Source: Hemibagrus wyckioides
Taxonomy: Eukaryota; Chordata; Actinopteri; Siluriformes; Bagridae
NCBI RefSeq assembly: GCF_019097595.1
Contig: NC_080714.1
Span: 4,746,759 to 4,810,758 of the forward strand
Reading direction: 5' to 3'
DNA: 64,000 bases
Part shown: positions 35,480 to 45,530 of the stretch, piece after piece
How the letters are laid out: every line of letters starts with the position of its first letter
Numbering within the stretch: the first letter of the stretch is position 1
The notes under the pieces: model-generated
What the model was told of the DNA's origin: nothing
Seen by the model: the letters and a program-made list of their open reading frames with translations, nothing else
The model's database searches: none
Program-made: the position numbers and the translations under genes

Positions 35480-35497
35480 GGGGTGGGGGTGGGTGGG
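35480..35497 (+). other. G-quadruplex motif
   Basis: GGGG-T-GGGGG-T-GGG-T-GGG: four G-runs separated by single T loops, the arrangement predicted to be among the most stable G-quadruplexes. No promoter or exon is visible next to it. Confidence 0.75.
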
Positions 35498-35593
35498 TAG
35501 CTGAGACGGAGTCATGACAGAATTACAAAAGACTCTGGCAGCGCTACAGAGAACTGATTCATATAGTTTAGCATTAGTGCCGTCTCACCCGTT

Positions 35594-35745
35594 CAAATCA
35601 TTTACATTTATGGCATTTGGCAGACGGCCGTCCAGAGCGACTTACAGAAGTGCTGTGAAGTCTTCATTGATAAACATGTCGTGATACTGGTTCACTAGGT
35701 CATGGACTAAGAATACCGTCAATCTTAATAAAGACTCTGTAGGGA
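35594..35745 (-). mobile_element. LINE 3' tail fragment, inverted
   Basis: The plus strand begins 'catttacatttatggcattt' and 'ggcagacggccgtccagagc', the complement of the shared LINE/SINE tail. It continues as the complement of sequence also found at about 27650-27740 ('accagt.t' to 'attgat...gacttca...gcact'). It is therefore the 3' end of the same LINE family as 27282-27783, reversed. Confidence 0.65.
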
Positions 35746-35769
35746 AGGTAATATAGTATTGAAGTTAAA

Positions 35770-36265
35770 TGCCAAAGTTAAGTGTCTCAGTGAAGGAGGT
35801 GTGGCTTAGCTGTCTCAGTGAAGGGGGTGTGGCTTAGGTGTTTCAGTGAAGCAGGTGTGGTCTCTGTCTTAGTAAAGGTGGTGTGGTCTCAGTGAAGGAG
35901 GTGTGGCTTAGCTGTCTCAGTGAAGGGGGTGTGGCTTAGGTGTTTCAGTGAAGCAGGTGTGGTCTCTGTCTTAGTAAAGGTGGTGTGGTCTCAGTGAAGG
36001 AGGTGTGACTTAGCTGTCTTAGTGAAGGAGGTGTGGCCTTTGTGTCTCAGTAAAGGAGGTGTGGCCTCTGTGTCTCAGTAAAGGAGGTGTGGTCTTTGTG
36101 CCTCTGTGAAGGAAGTGTGGCCTCTATATTTCAGTAAAGGAGGTGTGGCTTAGGTGTCTCAGTAAAGGAGGTGTGGTCTCTGGGTCTCAGTGAAGGAGTG
36201 TCCATGGTGTCCTTGGTGATCTCTCTGATAGTCTCACTGTGTCATGGAAGGAGGTGTGGCCTCTG
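35770..36265. repeat. minisatellite array D1 (GTGTGGC family)
   Basis: About 500 bp of 'tctcagtgaaggaggtgtgg' variants with spacers of about 25-35 bp. A ~102 bp block starting at 35795 is repeated almost exactly at 35897, so there is a higher-order unit. The core 'agtgaaggaggtgtggc' is shared with arrays at 55195-57105 and 58975-59715. Confidence 0.85.
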
Positions 36266-37713
36266 TGTCTGTCTTGTCACTGAGTGCTTCATTCTAATGT
36301 AGTGAATTATCTGCTGCTTTAATTGTATGCGTTATATCTCAGATATTTGGATCTACAGGAAGCACAGTGTCGATCCTCATTAATCAGCAGGTTCCAGATT
36401 TTTTTCTTTTTTATTATTTCGAGCTGCTTTTACCGCCAATATAAGTCTATAGTTTTCACTGTAACAGCTTAATATTAATAATATTTCAGTGTGTCAGCTT
36501 CATATGTTTAAGTGTTAATAATAGATTCTGCTTTTAATGATGGATGAAGTCCATAGCCGCCGCAGTCCCAAAGTTCAACAACCTGCTTGTAGCGGTAATG
36601 AGACGGATGGCTGAGAAGAGACTTTATTATCACGCCTCTGTGGGAGTCTCTTTAAAAAAAAATGACGTGGGAAAAGGCTACGTAAGTATTTTACTGCGGC
36701 ATCGAGGGAGGTAAAGTGGATTTTATCGTCATCCCTCTGTGTAAATTGTATACATTCTTCAGGGCCGTGGTGAATGGCATGTAGTATATCAGCACAGTAC
36801 ACAGGACTAGAGAGAAAATGTACAGCAAAAGTGAAGCACTTTGGATTGTAAAGTGTTTATCGTTTTTAACATCATGCATCATTTGTAATTTTTTTATACC
36901 ATTTCTTTCAATGTTATGTAGTATAGACTAAGCTCCGCCCCCTGGAGCACAGCCAGTGGGATGATTTAATAAATACATTTGTCTGTTCACAGTTACATTC
37001 ATATTCAGGTCTGTTTTTCAGCATTATTGACTTTCTAGCTTCATGATAACACCGCAGTTAATTAAGAAAACCCTCACGTTCTCATAATATTCATTTTTCA
37101 TTTCCTAAGTGGGACAGACATACTAGGCCACAAGAAAAGCCCCCCTGACACTTTATAATTCAACCATGATTCATTCCCTCTGTATATCAAAGAGCAGGAT
37201 AAGAAACAGAATAAAAGAGTAGATAGTCATTTTGAAGAAATATACGGCAGATTAATCTGAAAATTATTCACCGAAGGGCCTCACCAGATCACTCAGTGGT
37301 CCATTAGACACCTAAGGCGCTAATGACTCTTTGAGGCATGAATATGAACGTGTCAGAGGCTGTCATTTCTAATTAAAATAAGAAAAAAGAAAAAGAAAAG
37401 CGTTGGACGTAAACCATCTGAGTAATCCCTTCCCGTCCCTGTATTGGTTAAAATGGTGTCTCCTACCTCATTTGAAGAATTTGAATGAATGAATATGACC
37501 TTTAGCAGTGGCACGTTATCGGTGATTTGCACCCCAGAATACAGAAGCAGAATAATTAACGTAATAAATTCAACACGCTGTAATTTTCTACTCATTCAGC
37601 AGTCAGGAAAGCAAATGAGTCGATTCCTTACTGAACACGGTCCAGCATAAACATGTGCTGGTTGTATATTAGGATAGTGTGATGTGTTGTGTTCATGCAC
37701 TTACATTTTAATA
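36266..37713. other. no gene recognised; conserved-noncoding-like block
   Basis: Unique sequence. About 37250-37378 ('cagattaatctgaaaattat' through 'taaggcgctaatgactcttt' to 'gtcatttctaattaaaat') is dense in AT-core homeodomain-like sites and free of repeats. It resembles conserved non-coding elements, but conservation cannot be judged from one sequence. Confidence 0.45.
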
Positions 37714-38258
37714 CCCTGCAACCTCGGCATAGGAATGCCCTCCTTTACGAATTTTCGCCTTAAGAATAGAAATTTTGCAGGAAATTTGCATCGGCATGAA
37801 GCATTTTTGGCATACGAAGAGGCGTGTACGTCTAGGAGCCATTCAAAAGTCATGCGAAGCCAACTGAAGAGAGTTTATGAAAGCTGTTTGGAAAAAGTCA
37901 GCCCACGATACCAACGTTGCCTTTGGCATGCGTTCAAATGCTAGGTGATTTTTCGGGCGTTTTTTTGGTGACAGATTGGTGGTGCGGGTGGTCTGTTCTA
38001 TTATTAGCCCAAGCTTGGTGGCATGACTTCCTGTGAGGAGCCTTGGCATAGAATGCTTGGCTTGGGTCAGTTCTTTGTAAGCAGCCATACAGTTTACATA
38101 CGCTTCGTATTGGTAACATTGGTCATATTTTTAAGTGGCTGGAACAGATTATCTGCATTTACGTTATTTCTAATGGGAAAATTCGTTTCGCAATACAAAT
38201 TTTCGCCTTAAGAACTCGCCTCCAGAACGAATTAAATATGTATGCAGCGGTTGCACTG
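37714..38258. mobile_element. TA-flanked MITE, copy 2
   Basis: Same element as 22981-23510, flanked by TA (37712-37713 and 38259-38260). Termini are 'ccctgcaacctcggcatagg' and the complement 'cagtgcaaccgctgcatac'. The inner inverted segments are 'cctttacgaattttcgcctt' and 'aattttcgccttaagaactc'. The internal landmark 'agcccaagcttggtggca' is shared with copy 1. At 545 bp it is close in length to copy 1 (530 bp), so the two probably approximate full-length. It appears to be inserted into an inverted LINE/SINE tail. Confidence 0.75.
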
Positions 38259-38310
38259 TACATTTATGGCGTTTGACAGAGGCAGATTTAAGGCTCTTGC
38301 TCATGAGCCC
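38259..38310 (-). mobile_element. SINE/LINE tail fragment, inverted
   Basis: 'catttatggcgtttgacaga' and 'aaggctcttgctcatgagcc' are the complement of the tail and body of the SINE seen at 25364. A SINE deleted internally and invaded at TA by the adjacent MITE explains the arrangement. Confidence 0.5.
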
Positions 38311-38334
38311 TGGCAGTTTACCCCTTTTCACTGG

Positions 38335-38725
38335 CAGAATGGAAATTGACTTATCTGGCATTTTTATTTAGTATAAACAAATGAATGATTTTATCGTTTC
38401 ATCGGATATAAAATGAGTCAGGAGTTTTACACAGAATTTTAGTGGTTGAAGATAAACACCTTCAAATTTTAGCTGCTTATGAACAAGCACATGGAGCATC
38501 TTAGAGAGCAGGAATGGGTTTGATTTTGGACAAAAAAGAACTATTAATGTTTTTTGGAACACTTTTTATAAATATATTGCCCTAGTAGGTTAGATTGATA
38601 CAGAAATACTTAAGAAAAACTACACATTTTTAAAGCCCTGACAAAGTGTCTACTTTCATATGAGCTTCATATTAACCTCCACTATGGAGTGACATGACAG
38701 ACATTTCATTTTGAACATGGACAAA
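38335..38725 (+). repeat. repeat R1, copy 4
   Basis: Matches R1 from 'gcagaatggaaattgactta' through 'ggatataaaatgagtcagga', 'tacacagaattttagtggtt', 'gcacatggagcatcttagag' and 'cctccactatggagtgacat'. As with copy 3, a TA-flanked MITE lies immediately upstream in the same orientation. Confidence 0.65.
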
Positions 38726-39841
38726 AAGAGTTAAACTCACAACCTTCCAATCAAGAGTCCAGCATTTTAACCACTAAAATGAAGCCTTAACCATCATGTG
38801 CGCATTTTCGAAACTATAATTATGTTTAAATCAGCTCTGTACTTGAGTTTGATTTGATTTCATATGAAAGTGAAGTTAAAAACGCCTGCATAAATGTTAA
38901 TACCCAGTGCTGTGATCGCTGTGAGACCCTAAAGCACCTTCCCATGATGCCGTTGTTGAGTTGCATGAACCGACAGATTGAAATGAACTGTTAATGCTGA
39001 AATGGATGACATATTTTATTCACAAAACTATCTATATTTTTCTTCCTTGGAAGGAACCAGTTGAAAGGTCTCACCAGACTGCTTTCTGATAAAGTGTGAT
39101 GATGCACATGCATCATTTTCCTGCTGAATCAGCTTCATTCTAATAAACATTTTAACTGCTGGAAGTTCTTCTGAAGTTACTCAACTTTTCGTTTCAGCCC
39201 TGTGACTCTTTCTTTTGCCATCTATAACTGATGACACCACTGTCTGTTCTTCTCTTTATGGTTCTTTTCCTTTGTTTTTGCAAACAGTGCATCTCGTGGG
39301 AAATCAACGCACTCTTGCGTTACAGCATTCCATCAAGTTTTATTTTCCGGACCAACTTTTGATGGCTGTAGCGGAACATTGGCAGGAAAAAACAAGCAGC
39401 AGGTTCCACTATAAAGGATTAAAAATACATCCTTGCCCTTCATAAATTACCAAGCTGTGGCTTTCTGCATTCTAAAATACATTGGGATTGAATGCTGAGT
39501 TAACAGCCTGGTGTCTGGAAACGGATCTGCGCAGGAAACATGTTGCCAAAAGCAGCACTGAGATCTATGAGATAAAATAAACAAGAAGAATCGCCACGTT
39601 CAGCCTTCTGTCTCCCCAACAACTGATTGGGTCTGTACAGTTTCAGGCTTGAGGTTGAAATTATTTTCTCATGACCAGGTCATGGCAGTTTAAATGAACA
39701 CCATCAACCATCATGACACCAGGAAACTGGAAGTTAATTTACTGAACAAATAAATGCGATGGAAAAGTCATGTGGTGAAAATGAGAGATTTTTATATCAC
39801 AGTTGTGTCAGTATGTATTCAGTTACTTTCGAATCTGTAAA
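38726..39841. other. no gene recognised
   Basis: Unique sequence, no supported feature. The 76-codon frame at 39215-39445 has no known domain. Confidence 0.55.
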
Positions 39842-40020
39842 AATGTGGTAGCTCTGTGGTTAAGGTGTTGGACTATTGATCAGAAGGTCGTGAGTACAAA
39901 TCCTAGGTTCAGCAAGCTGCCACTGCTGGGCCCCAGTTTAAGGCCTCAACCCTCGGTTGTATAAAATGTAAGTCGCTCTAAATAAGGGCGTCTGCCAAAT
40001 GCTAGAAATGTAAATGTAAA
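39842..40020 (+). mobile_element. tRNA-derived SINE, copy 2
   Basis: The A box-like TAGCTCTGTGG is at 39849-39859 and a B-box relic 'gagtacaaatcc' near 39892. The body contains 'caagctgccactgctgggcc' and the tail 'gtcgctctaaataagggcgt' plus 'ctgccaaatgctagaaatg', ending in (TAAATG)n. 'tgtaaaaatg' occurs on both sides and may be a target-site duplication, but the tail sequence makes this ambiguous. Confidence 0.8.
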
Positions 40021-40189
40021 AATGGCAGTATTTCCTAATGCACTATTTGTGTTAATCCTGTCCTAATAAAGGCTGAAGGTCTGCACTTCACATCTTGATT
40101 GCAACAGCAGAATAACTCAAATTGTCTCACTGCTCAATTCCTTATGGTCCTGACTTTATATTCTTCTGAAAATTACACTGTCTTTTACT

Positions 40190-40620
40190 CTGGAGCCACT
40201 ACATAGGTGATATGCCTAAACTTGTGTGGACGCCTGAGCATGTGGCTCTTCCACAAAATTGGAAGCCCATGGTTGTACAGATTGTCTTTTTATGCTGTAA
40301 CATTACACTTTCATTTCACTGAAACTACGAGGCACAAACCTGTTCCACCCTTGTCCACAAAATGAGCTCCTTGAAGACTGGAGCTTAAGGTTGGAGTGGA
40401 AGGACTCGAGTATCCTGCACAGATCCCTGACTCTGACTCAACCCCATTCAACACCTCTGGGATGAACCCCAAATGACCTCCTTTGGGGCCAGACCTGAGT
40501 GCCTGATCTCACTAATGTTCTTGTGGCTGAGTGAGCACAAATCCCGATAACCTTGCTTCCGAGTCAAGTGAAAAACCTTGCCAGAAGAGTGGAGCTTTTA
40601 ATAAACTTAACATACGAGTC
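40190..40620. mobile_element. rearranged Tc1-type fossil
   Basis: Two adjoining pieces of the Tc1 lineage at 4686-5130 lie in opposite orientation. About 40235-40340 reads in reverse ('ggctcttccacaaaattgga', 'tttttatgctgtaacatta', 'tttcactgaaactacgaggc'). About 40340-40620 reads forward ('cctgttcca', 'gagctccttgaagactgg', 'ggactcgagtatcctgcaca', 'tgatctcactaatgttcttg', 'ccagaagagtgga'). The forward part corresponds to the DDE domain from the second aspartate to the end of the transposase. Stops are frequent. An internal inversion explains it. Confidence 0.55.
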
Positions 40621-40831
40621 TGATGGTCAGATGTCTAGAGCGTCTGACTTGGCCAATCTGCATTCTTTTTTTAAAATGGGCACAGGGCAGTGTAACACAA
40701 CTATCCAAAACTTTTTTTTACATGCATGAGCTCACAGATGCCCTTCATGCTTCTTTCCTTTCTTTGAGAAGATTCACGACTGTTTCAGGTTTTTCATTGG
40801 AGATAATGGTTGTCACTGTGGTTTGCTTAGA

Positions 40832-41010
40832 TTGGGGTGTCCAGTCTTATTCAGAAAGGGCTGGTGTGAGTGCAGGTTTTCATTCCAACCAAGCAGAAGC
40901 CACACCTGAGTCTATTGAAAGCCAAGATTAACTGATTAAACAGGTGGAATCAGTGCTTGATTGGTCTGAAAACCTGCACCCACACCACACCGGCCTTTTT
41001 CAAATAAGAT
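40832..41010. mobile_element. short hAT-like MITE with 8-9 bp target duplication
   Basis: Inverted termini: left 'gtccagtcttattcagaaag', right (complement) 'caatcttatttgaaaaaggc', each followed by 'cggtgtg...gtgcaggttttc'-like sequence. The flanks repeat TTGCTTAGA (40823-40831 and 41010-41018). This agrees with hAT transposition, which duplicates 8 bp. The ~180 bp body has no coding capacity. The family is common in fish. Confidence 0.7.
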
Positions 41011-41018
41011 TGCTTAGA

Positions 41019-42474
41019 GTCCTAGAAATGGCTTTCAAGACTGAGTCACTAACTTTCTAATCTCTCATTCTTTAGTGATGCTGCTTGTCGAGATCTTTTT
41101 AAAGATCCGTTTAAGTGATGATTAGAAGTTTCGATCAAGCCTGGGCGTGTCTAGTCTAACAGGTTGACAGAATAACTAAGGTGCAGCTTTACAGCCTTCT
41201 TTCTATTTCTTTTTGACAGAAACACATTGGAGTCACAGCGCGGTACATTATTATCCCTCTGCTTCACGACAACAGGCATAACTACCCAAAGTAATATGCT
41301 GTCAAGTTTAATACGTCACTGATATCCTTTACAAAACATCCAGCTCGTGGCTCACTGGCGTCCGGAATACATCTCTCTTCCTATAGCTTCATACACGTTT
41401 GCTTTAAACTCTGTCTCAGCCTGTACACTAGGAAACTGTCAGAGGATAGAGATACGTGATGAAATATTTTAAAACACCCCAGTGAATTAAAAAAAAGCTG
41501 ACCAGGATCAGAAAATGTTGCCACCTTATCACTCAAGTGGTAAATTACCAGCAGTTGTGAGGTTACAACCTCCAGCCTTTATGGTGTAGTGCCATTTTTT
41601 ATTCCTCCAGACATTTTTTTTTATTTTGAGTGATGTATTTCCTCCATTTTTTCACTCCGCCCAGCATTGTCTTCGGTTATCGCTCCTGGTTGTGTTTCTT
41701 TCTTTCTTTCCTTCTTTCTTTCTTTTTTTTATTATTTTGCTTCTCCAACATAAATAAAAAAGGTTTATTTTTCTTCCTCCTGAAAGTCCACACAGTAGAA
41801 TCCACGTGTAGTGATGCGTTACAGATGGGGCTGAGGCCAGCGCTGTGTTGCTCTGCTGAAGGCTAAAGTGATAAACCTGTGATAGAGATCTTGCAATAAG
41901 GGTCCTGCTGAAGAATCCTGTGTTACAATCCTAGACTTGTGCAGAGAGAACGGACAACTAGGGAACAGAGCGAATGAAGGAAAACTTATGAAATTAAAGA
42001 AATCGATTTTTGTGGGGCTGGTAATGAAGTACTGCGCAGTCATCTGTATAATAACTTTTTTAGCGCAATAATGGAGTCGGGTTTAAATTTCTGAGACATT
42101 AAATGGATTTATGTTTGGGTTTTTATTAAATAACGTTGTGAGCTATCTGTTTTATATTTCAGCAGTGTTGAATATTACATGTGTAGGAAATCTAGAAATG
42201 ATTGAGTAGGAGAAAATGGGTAAAGCCAGAAGCTAATGAAGCACAGGATTTGCAGTGCCGATCTTTGCATGGACTTCAGGCAGTTACTCAGTCTTACTGG
42301 TGCTGAGTCAGTATTAAAGCTTTACTAACCCCAGCACCATTACTCTTCTCAGCAACACATCATTTATGCAGTGAAAGTGTAGCCTGTTCTTTTCAGGTTT
42401 CTGTATCGCTGAGTAATGTTCAGATAAAGCAGTGTTGATTCATAACACAAGCATTTTTACATTCATTTTACATA
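41019..42474. other. no gene recognised; (CTTT)n tract
   Basis: Unique sequence with a CTTT-rich tract at about 41696-41728. Overlapping opposing open frames near 41630-42043 have no domain. Confidence 0.55.
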
Positions 42475-44350
42475 TGAGTTTCTGAGGTGATGAATACTGT
42501 TTCTGAGGTGATGAGTACTGTTTCTGAGGTGTTGAGTACTGTTTCTGAGGTGATGAATATTGTTTCTGAGGTGATGAATACTGTTTCTGAGGTGTTGAGT
42601 ACTGTTTCTGAGGTGATGAATATTGTTTCTGAGGTGATGAATACTGTTTCTGAGGTGTTGAGTACTGTTTCTGAGGTGATGAATATTGTTTCTGAGGTGA
42701 TGAATACTGTTTCTGAGGTGATGAATACTGTTTCTGAGGTGTTGAATACCGTTTCTGGGGTGTTGAATACCGTTTCCGAGGTGTTGAATACGGTTTCTGG
42801 GGTGTTGAATAGTTGTTTCTGAGGTGTTGAATAGTTGTTTCTGAGGTGTTGAATAGTTGTTTCTGAGGTGTTGAATAGTTGTTTCTGAGGTGTTGAGTAC
42901 TGTTTCTGAGGTGTTGAATAGTTGTTTCTGGGGTGTTGAATAGTTGTTTCTGAGGTGTTGAATAGTTGTTTCTGAGGTGTTGAATAGTTGTTTCTGAGGT
43001 GTTGAGTACTGTTTCTGAGGTGTTGAATAGTTGTTTCTGGGGTGTTGAATAGTTGTTTCTGAGGTGTTGAATACTGTTTCTGAGGTGTTGAATACCGTTT
43101 CTGGGGTGTTGAATACCGTTTCCGAGGTGTTGAATACGGTTTCTGGGGTGTTGAATAGTTGTTTCTGAGGTGTTGAATAGTTGTTTCTGAGGTGTTGAAT
43201 AGTTGTTTCTGAGGTGTTGAATACCGTTTCTGGGGTGTTGAATACCGTTTCCGAGGTGTTGAATACGGTTTCTGGGGTGTTGAATAGTTGTTTCTGAGGT
43301 GTTGAATAGTTGTTTCTGAGGTGTTGAATAGTTGTTTCTGAGGTGATGAATACTGTTTCTGAGGTGTTGAATAGTTGTTTCTGAGGTGTTGAATAGTTGT
43401 TTCTGAGGTGTTGAGTACTGTTTCTGAGGTGTTGAATAGTTGTTTCTGAGGTGTTGAATAGTTGTTTCTGGGGTGTTGAATAGTTGTTTCTGAGGTGTTG
43501 AATACCGTTTCTGGGGTGTTGAATACCGTTTCCGAGGTGTTGAATACGGTTTCTGGGGTGTTGAATAGTTGTTTCTGAGGTGTTGAATATTGTTTCTAGG
43601 GTGTTGAATACCGTTTCTGGGGTGTTGAATAGTTGTTTCTGAGGTGTTGAATAGTTGTTTCTGAGGTGTTGAATAGTTGTTTCTGAGGTGTTGAATAGTT
43701 GTTTCTGAGGTGTTGAGTACTGTTTCTGAGGTGTTGAATAGTTGTTTCTGAGGTGTTGAATAGTTGTTTCTGAGGTGTTGAATAGTTGTTTCTGAGGTGT
43801 TGAATAGTTGTTTCTGAGGTGTTGAGTACTGTTTCTGAGGTGTTGAATAGTTGTTTCTGAGGTGTTGAATAGTTGTTTCTGAGGTGTTGAATAGTTGTTT
43901 CCGAGGTGTTGAGTACTGTTTCTGAGGTGTTGAATAGTTGTTTCTGAGGTGTTGAATAGTTGTTTCTGAGGTGTTGAATACTGTTTCTGAGGTGTTGAAT
44001 ACCGTTTCCGGGGTGTTGAATACCGTTTCCGAGGTGTTGAATACGGTTTCTGGGGTGTTGAATAGTTGTTTCTGAGGTGTTGAATATTGTTTCTAGGGTG
44101 TTGAATACCGTTTCTGGGGTGTTGAATAGTTGTTTCTGAGGTGTTGAATAGTTGTTTCTGCAGTGTTGAATACCTTTTCTGAGGTGTTGAATATTGTTTC
44201 TGAGGTGTTGAATATTGTTTCTGAGGTGTTGAATGCTTGTTTCTGCAGTCTTGAATACATGTTTTTTGAGGTGTCGAAAGCTTGTTTCTGTGGTGTTGAA
44301 TATTTGTTTCTGAGGTGTTGAATACATGTTTCTGCCATGTTGAATACATG
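42475..44350. repeat. minisatellite array of 21/22 bp units
   Basis: About 1.9 kb, roughly 85 copies. The 22 bp form is 'gaggtgttgaatagttgttt' plus 'ct'; 21 bp forms end 'gaatactgtttct' or 'gaataccgtttct'. The left end (to about 42745) consists only of 21 bp 'gaatac/gaatat' units. A composite block with 'accgtttctggggtgttgaa', 'accgtttccgaggtg' and 'tacggtttctggggtg' recurs near 42746, 43090, 43225, 43503 and 43996. The minus strand has no stop in any frame of the unit, giving a 650-codon open frame (42463-44415) with Asn/Thr/Ser/Gln/His-rich peptides. I treat that as non-coding. Confidence 0.95.
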
Positions 44351-44533
44351 TTAAACTTCTGCAGTGTTGAATCATCTGCAGTAGGGAGCATGTGAATCTC
44401 AGCCGTATTGAACACTGCGCTTGGCTCTGTAGCTCTTCAGCGTGCGAGTCATACGGTCATGCAGTAAATCCAGTGATTTACTTGTTTAATCCACTCCTCG
44501 CTGATTAATTAGTCCCTCACTGTCCTTCTGCAG

Positions 44534-44573
44534 GGTCACGCTTTTCTCAAAACCTCCTCCGTTCACAGATCAA
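44534..44573 (+). CDS. weak candidate micro-exon
   Basis: 'cactgtccttctgcag' is a good acceptor, and 'gtgagt' immediately after 44573 is a consensus donor. The 40 bp between is open in all three frames; one reading (after one base) is VTLFSKPPPFTDQ. Such pairs occur by chance in long sequence, and the segment is too short for homology recognition. If real, it would need an upstream exon ending in the right phase, which the candidate at 5616-5720 (phase 0) does not supply directly for that reading. Confidence 0.25.
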
Positions 44574-44879
44574 GTGAGTTTGTGTGTCGGCCTCATGTTA
44601 ATGAAAGGGGCATTAGCATGTTTACTGTTGGTTTTACTCTGAGGTCGGAGCTCGCAAAGAGCTTTCACACATGACCCAGGAGACACGGGGAAGTCGAGCC
44701 AAACAACAAATAAACCGTCATTATTTTTTCTCCCAACAGAAGCTTTACGGCTCACGTGATGTAATCCTCTTTGATTGTGTTTGGTATTAGTCGTGTTAGT
44801 AAACCGTACAAAAGAGGCTGAATTGAATTTAAAAATGAGTGATGGAGAAAATGAAGAATCCCAGTGGGGCTGAACAGAA

Positions 44880-45530
44880 AACAGAGAGAGAGACCGACAG
44901 AGAGAGAGAGTGCATGGTGGTAAGAAATATTGAAAGTGAAGGTGGGGGGGGTGCATAGAGGAGTGGAGAGAGAGAGAGAGAGAGAGAACGAGAAAGCGAG
45001 GCAGAGAGAGAGAATGTGAGAGTCACAGATAGAGAGAGTGAGAGAGTTGGGGGCAGAAAGACTGAAAGTGAAGGGCTGGAGAAAAAGAGTACATAGAGGA
45101 GTGAAAGAGAGAGCGAGATTGAGAGAGAGAGAGAGAGAGAGAGACAGAGGGGGGGCAGAAAGATTGAAAGTGAAGGGCTGGAGAAAAAAGAGTGCATAGA
45201 GGAGTGAAAGAGAGAGCGAGATTGAGAGAGAGAGAGACAGGGGGGGCAGAAAGATTGAAAGTGAAGGGCTGGAGAAAAAAGAGTGCATAGAGGAGTGAAG
45301 AAAGAGAGAGAGAGAGGGGGGGGTCAGAAAGATTGAAAGTGAAAGACTGGAGAAAAAAGAGTGCATAGAGGAGTGGAGAGACAGAGAGAGGGACAGAGAT
45401 AGAGGAGTGGAGAGAGAGAGAGAGGGACAGAGATTGAGAGAGAGAGAGAGAGAGAGAGCGAGGGGGTCAGAAAGATTGAAAGTGAAGGAGCAGAGAAAAA
45501 AAGAGTGAATAGAGGAGTGAAAAAGACTGC
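44880..45530. repeat. GA-rich minisatellite with ~80-140 bp units
   Basis: (GA)n runs alternate with a block like 'agattgaaagtgaagggct' plus 'agtgcatagaggagtg', recurring at about 44927, 45059, 45157, 45251, 45329 and 45471. Minus-strand open frames (Leu/Ser-rich) arise from this composition. A different unit from the GA array at 10963. Confidence 0.9.

Noticed and set aside
42463..44415. 650-codon minus-strand open frame as a protein gene
   Set aside because: It lies wholly in a 21/22 bp tandem array whose unit lacks stops in three frames; no domain, splice site or promoter supports it.
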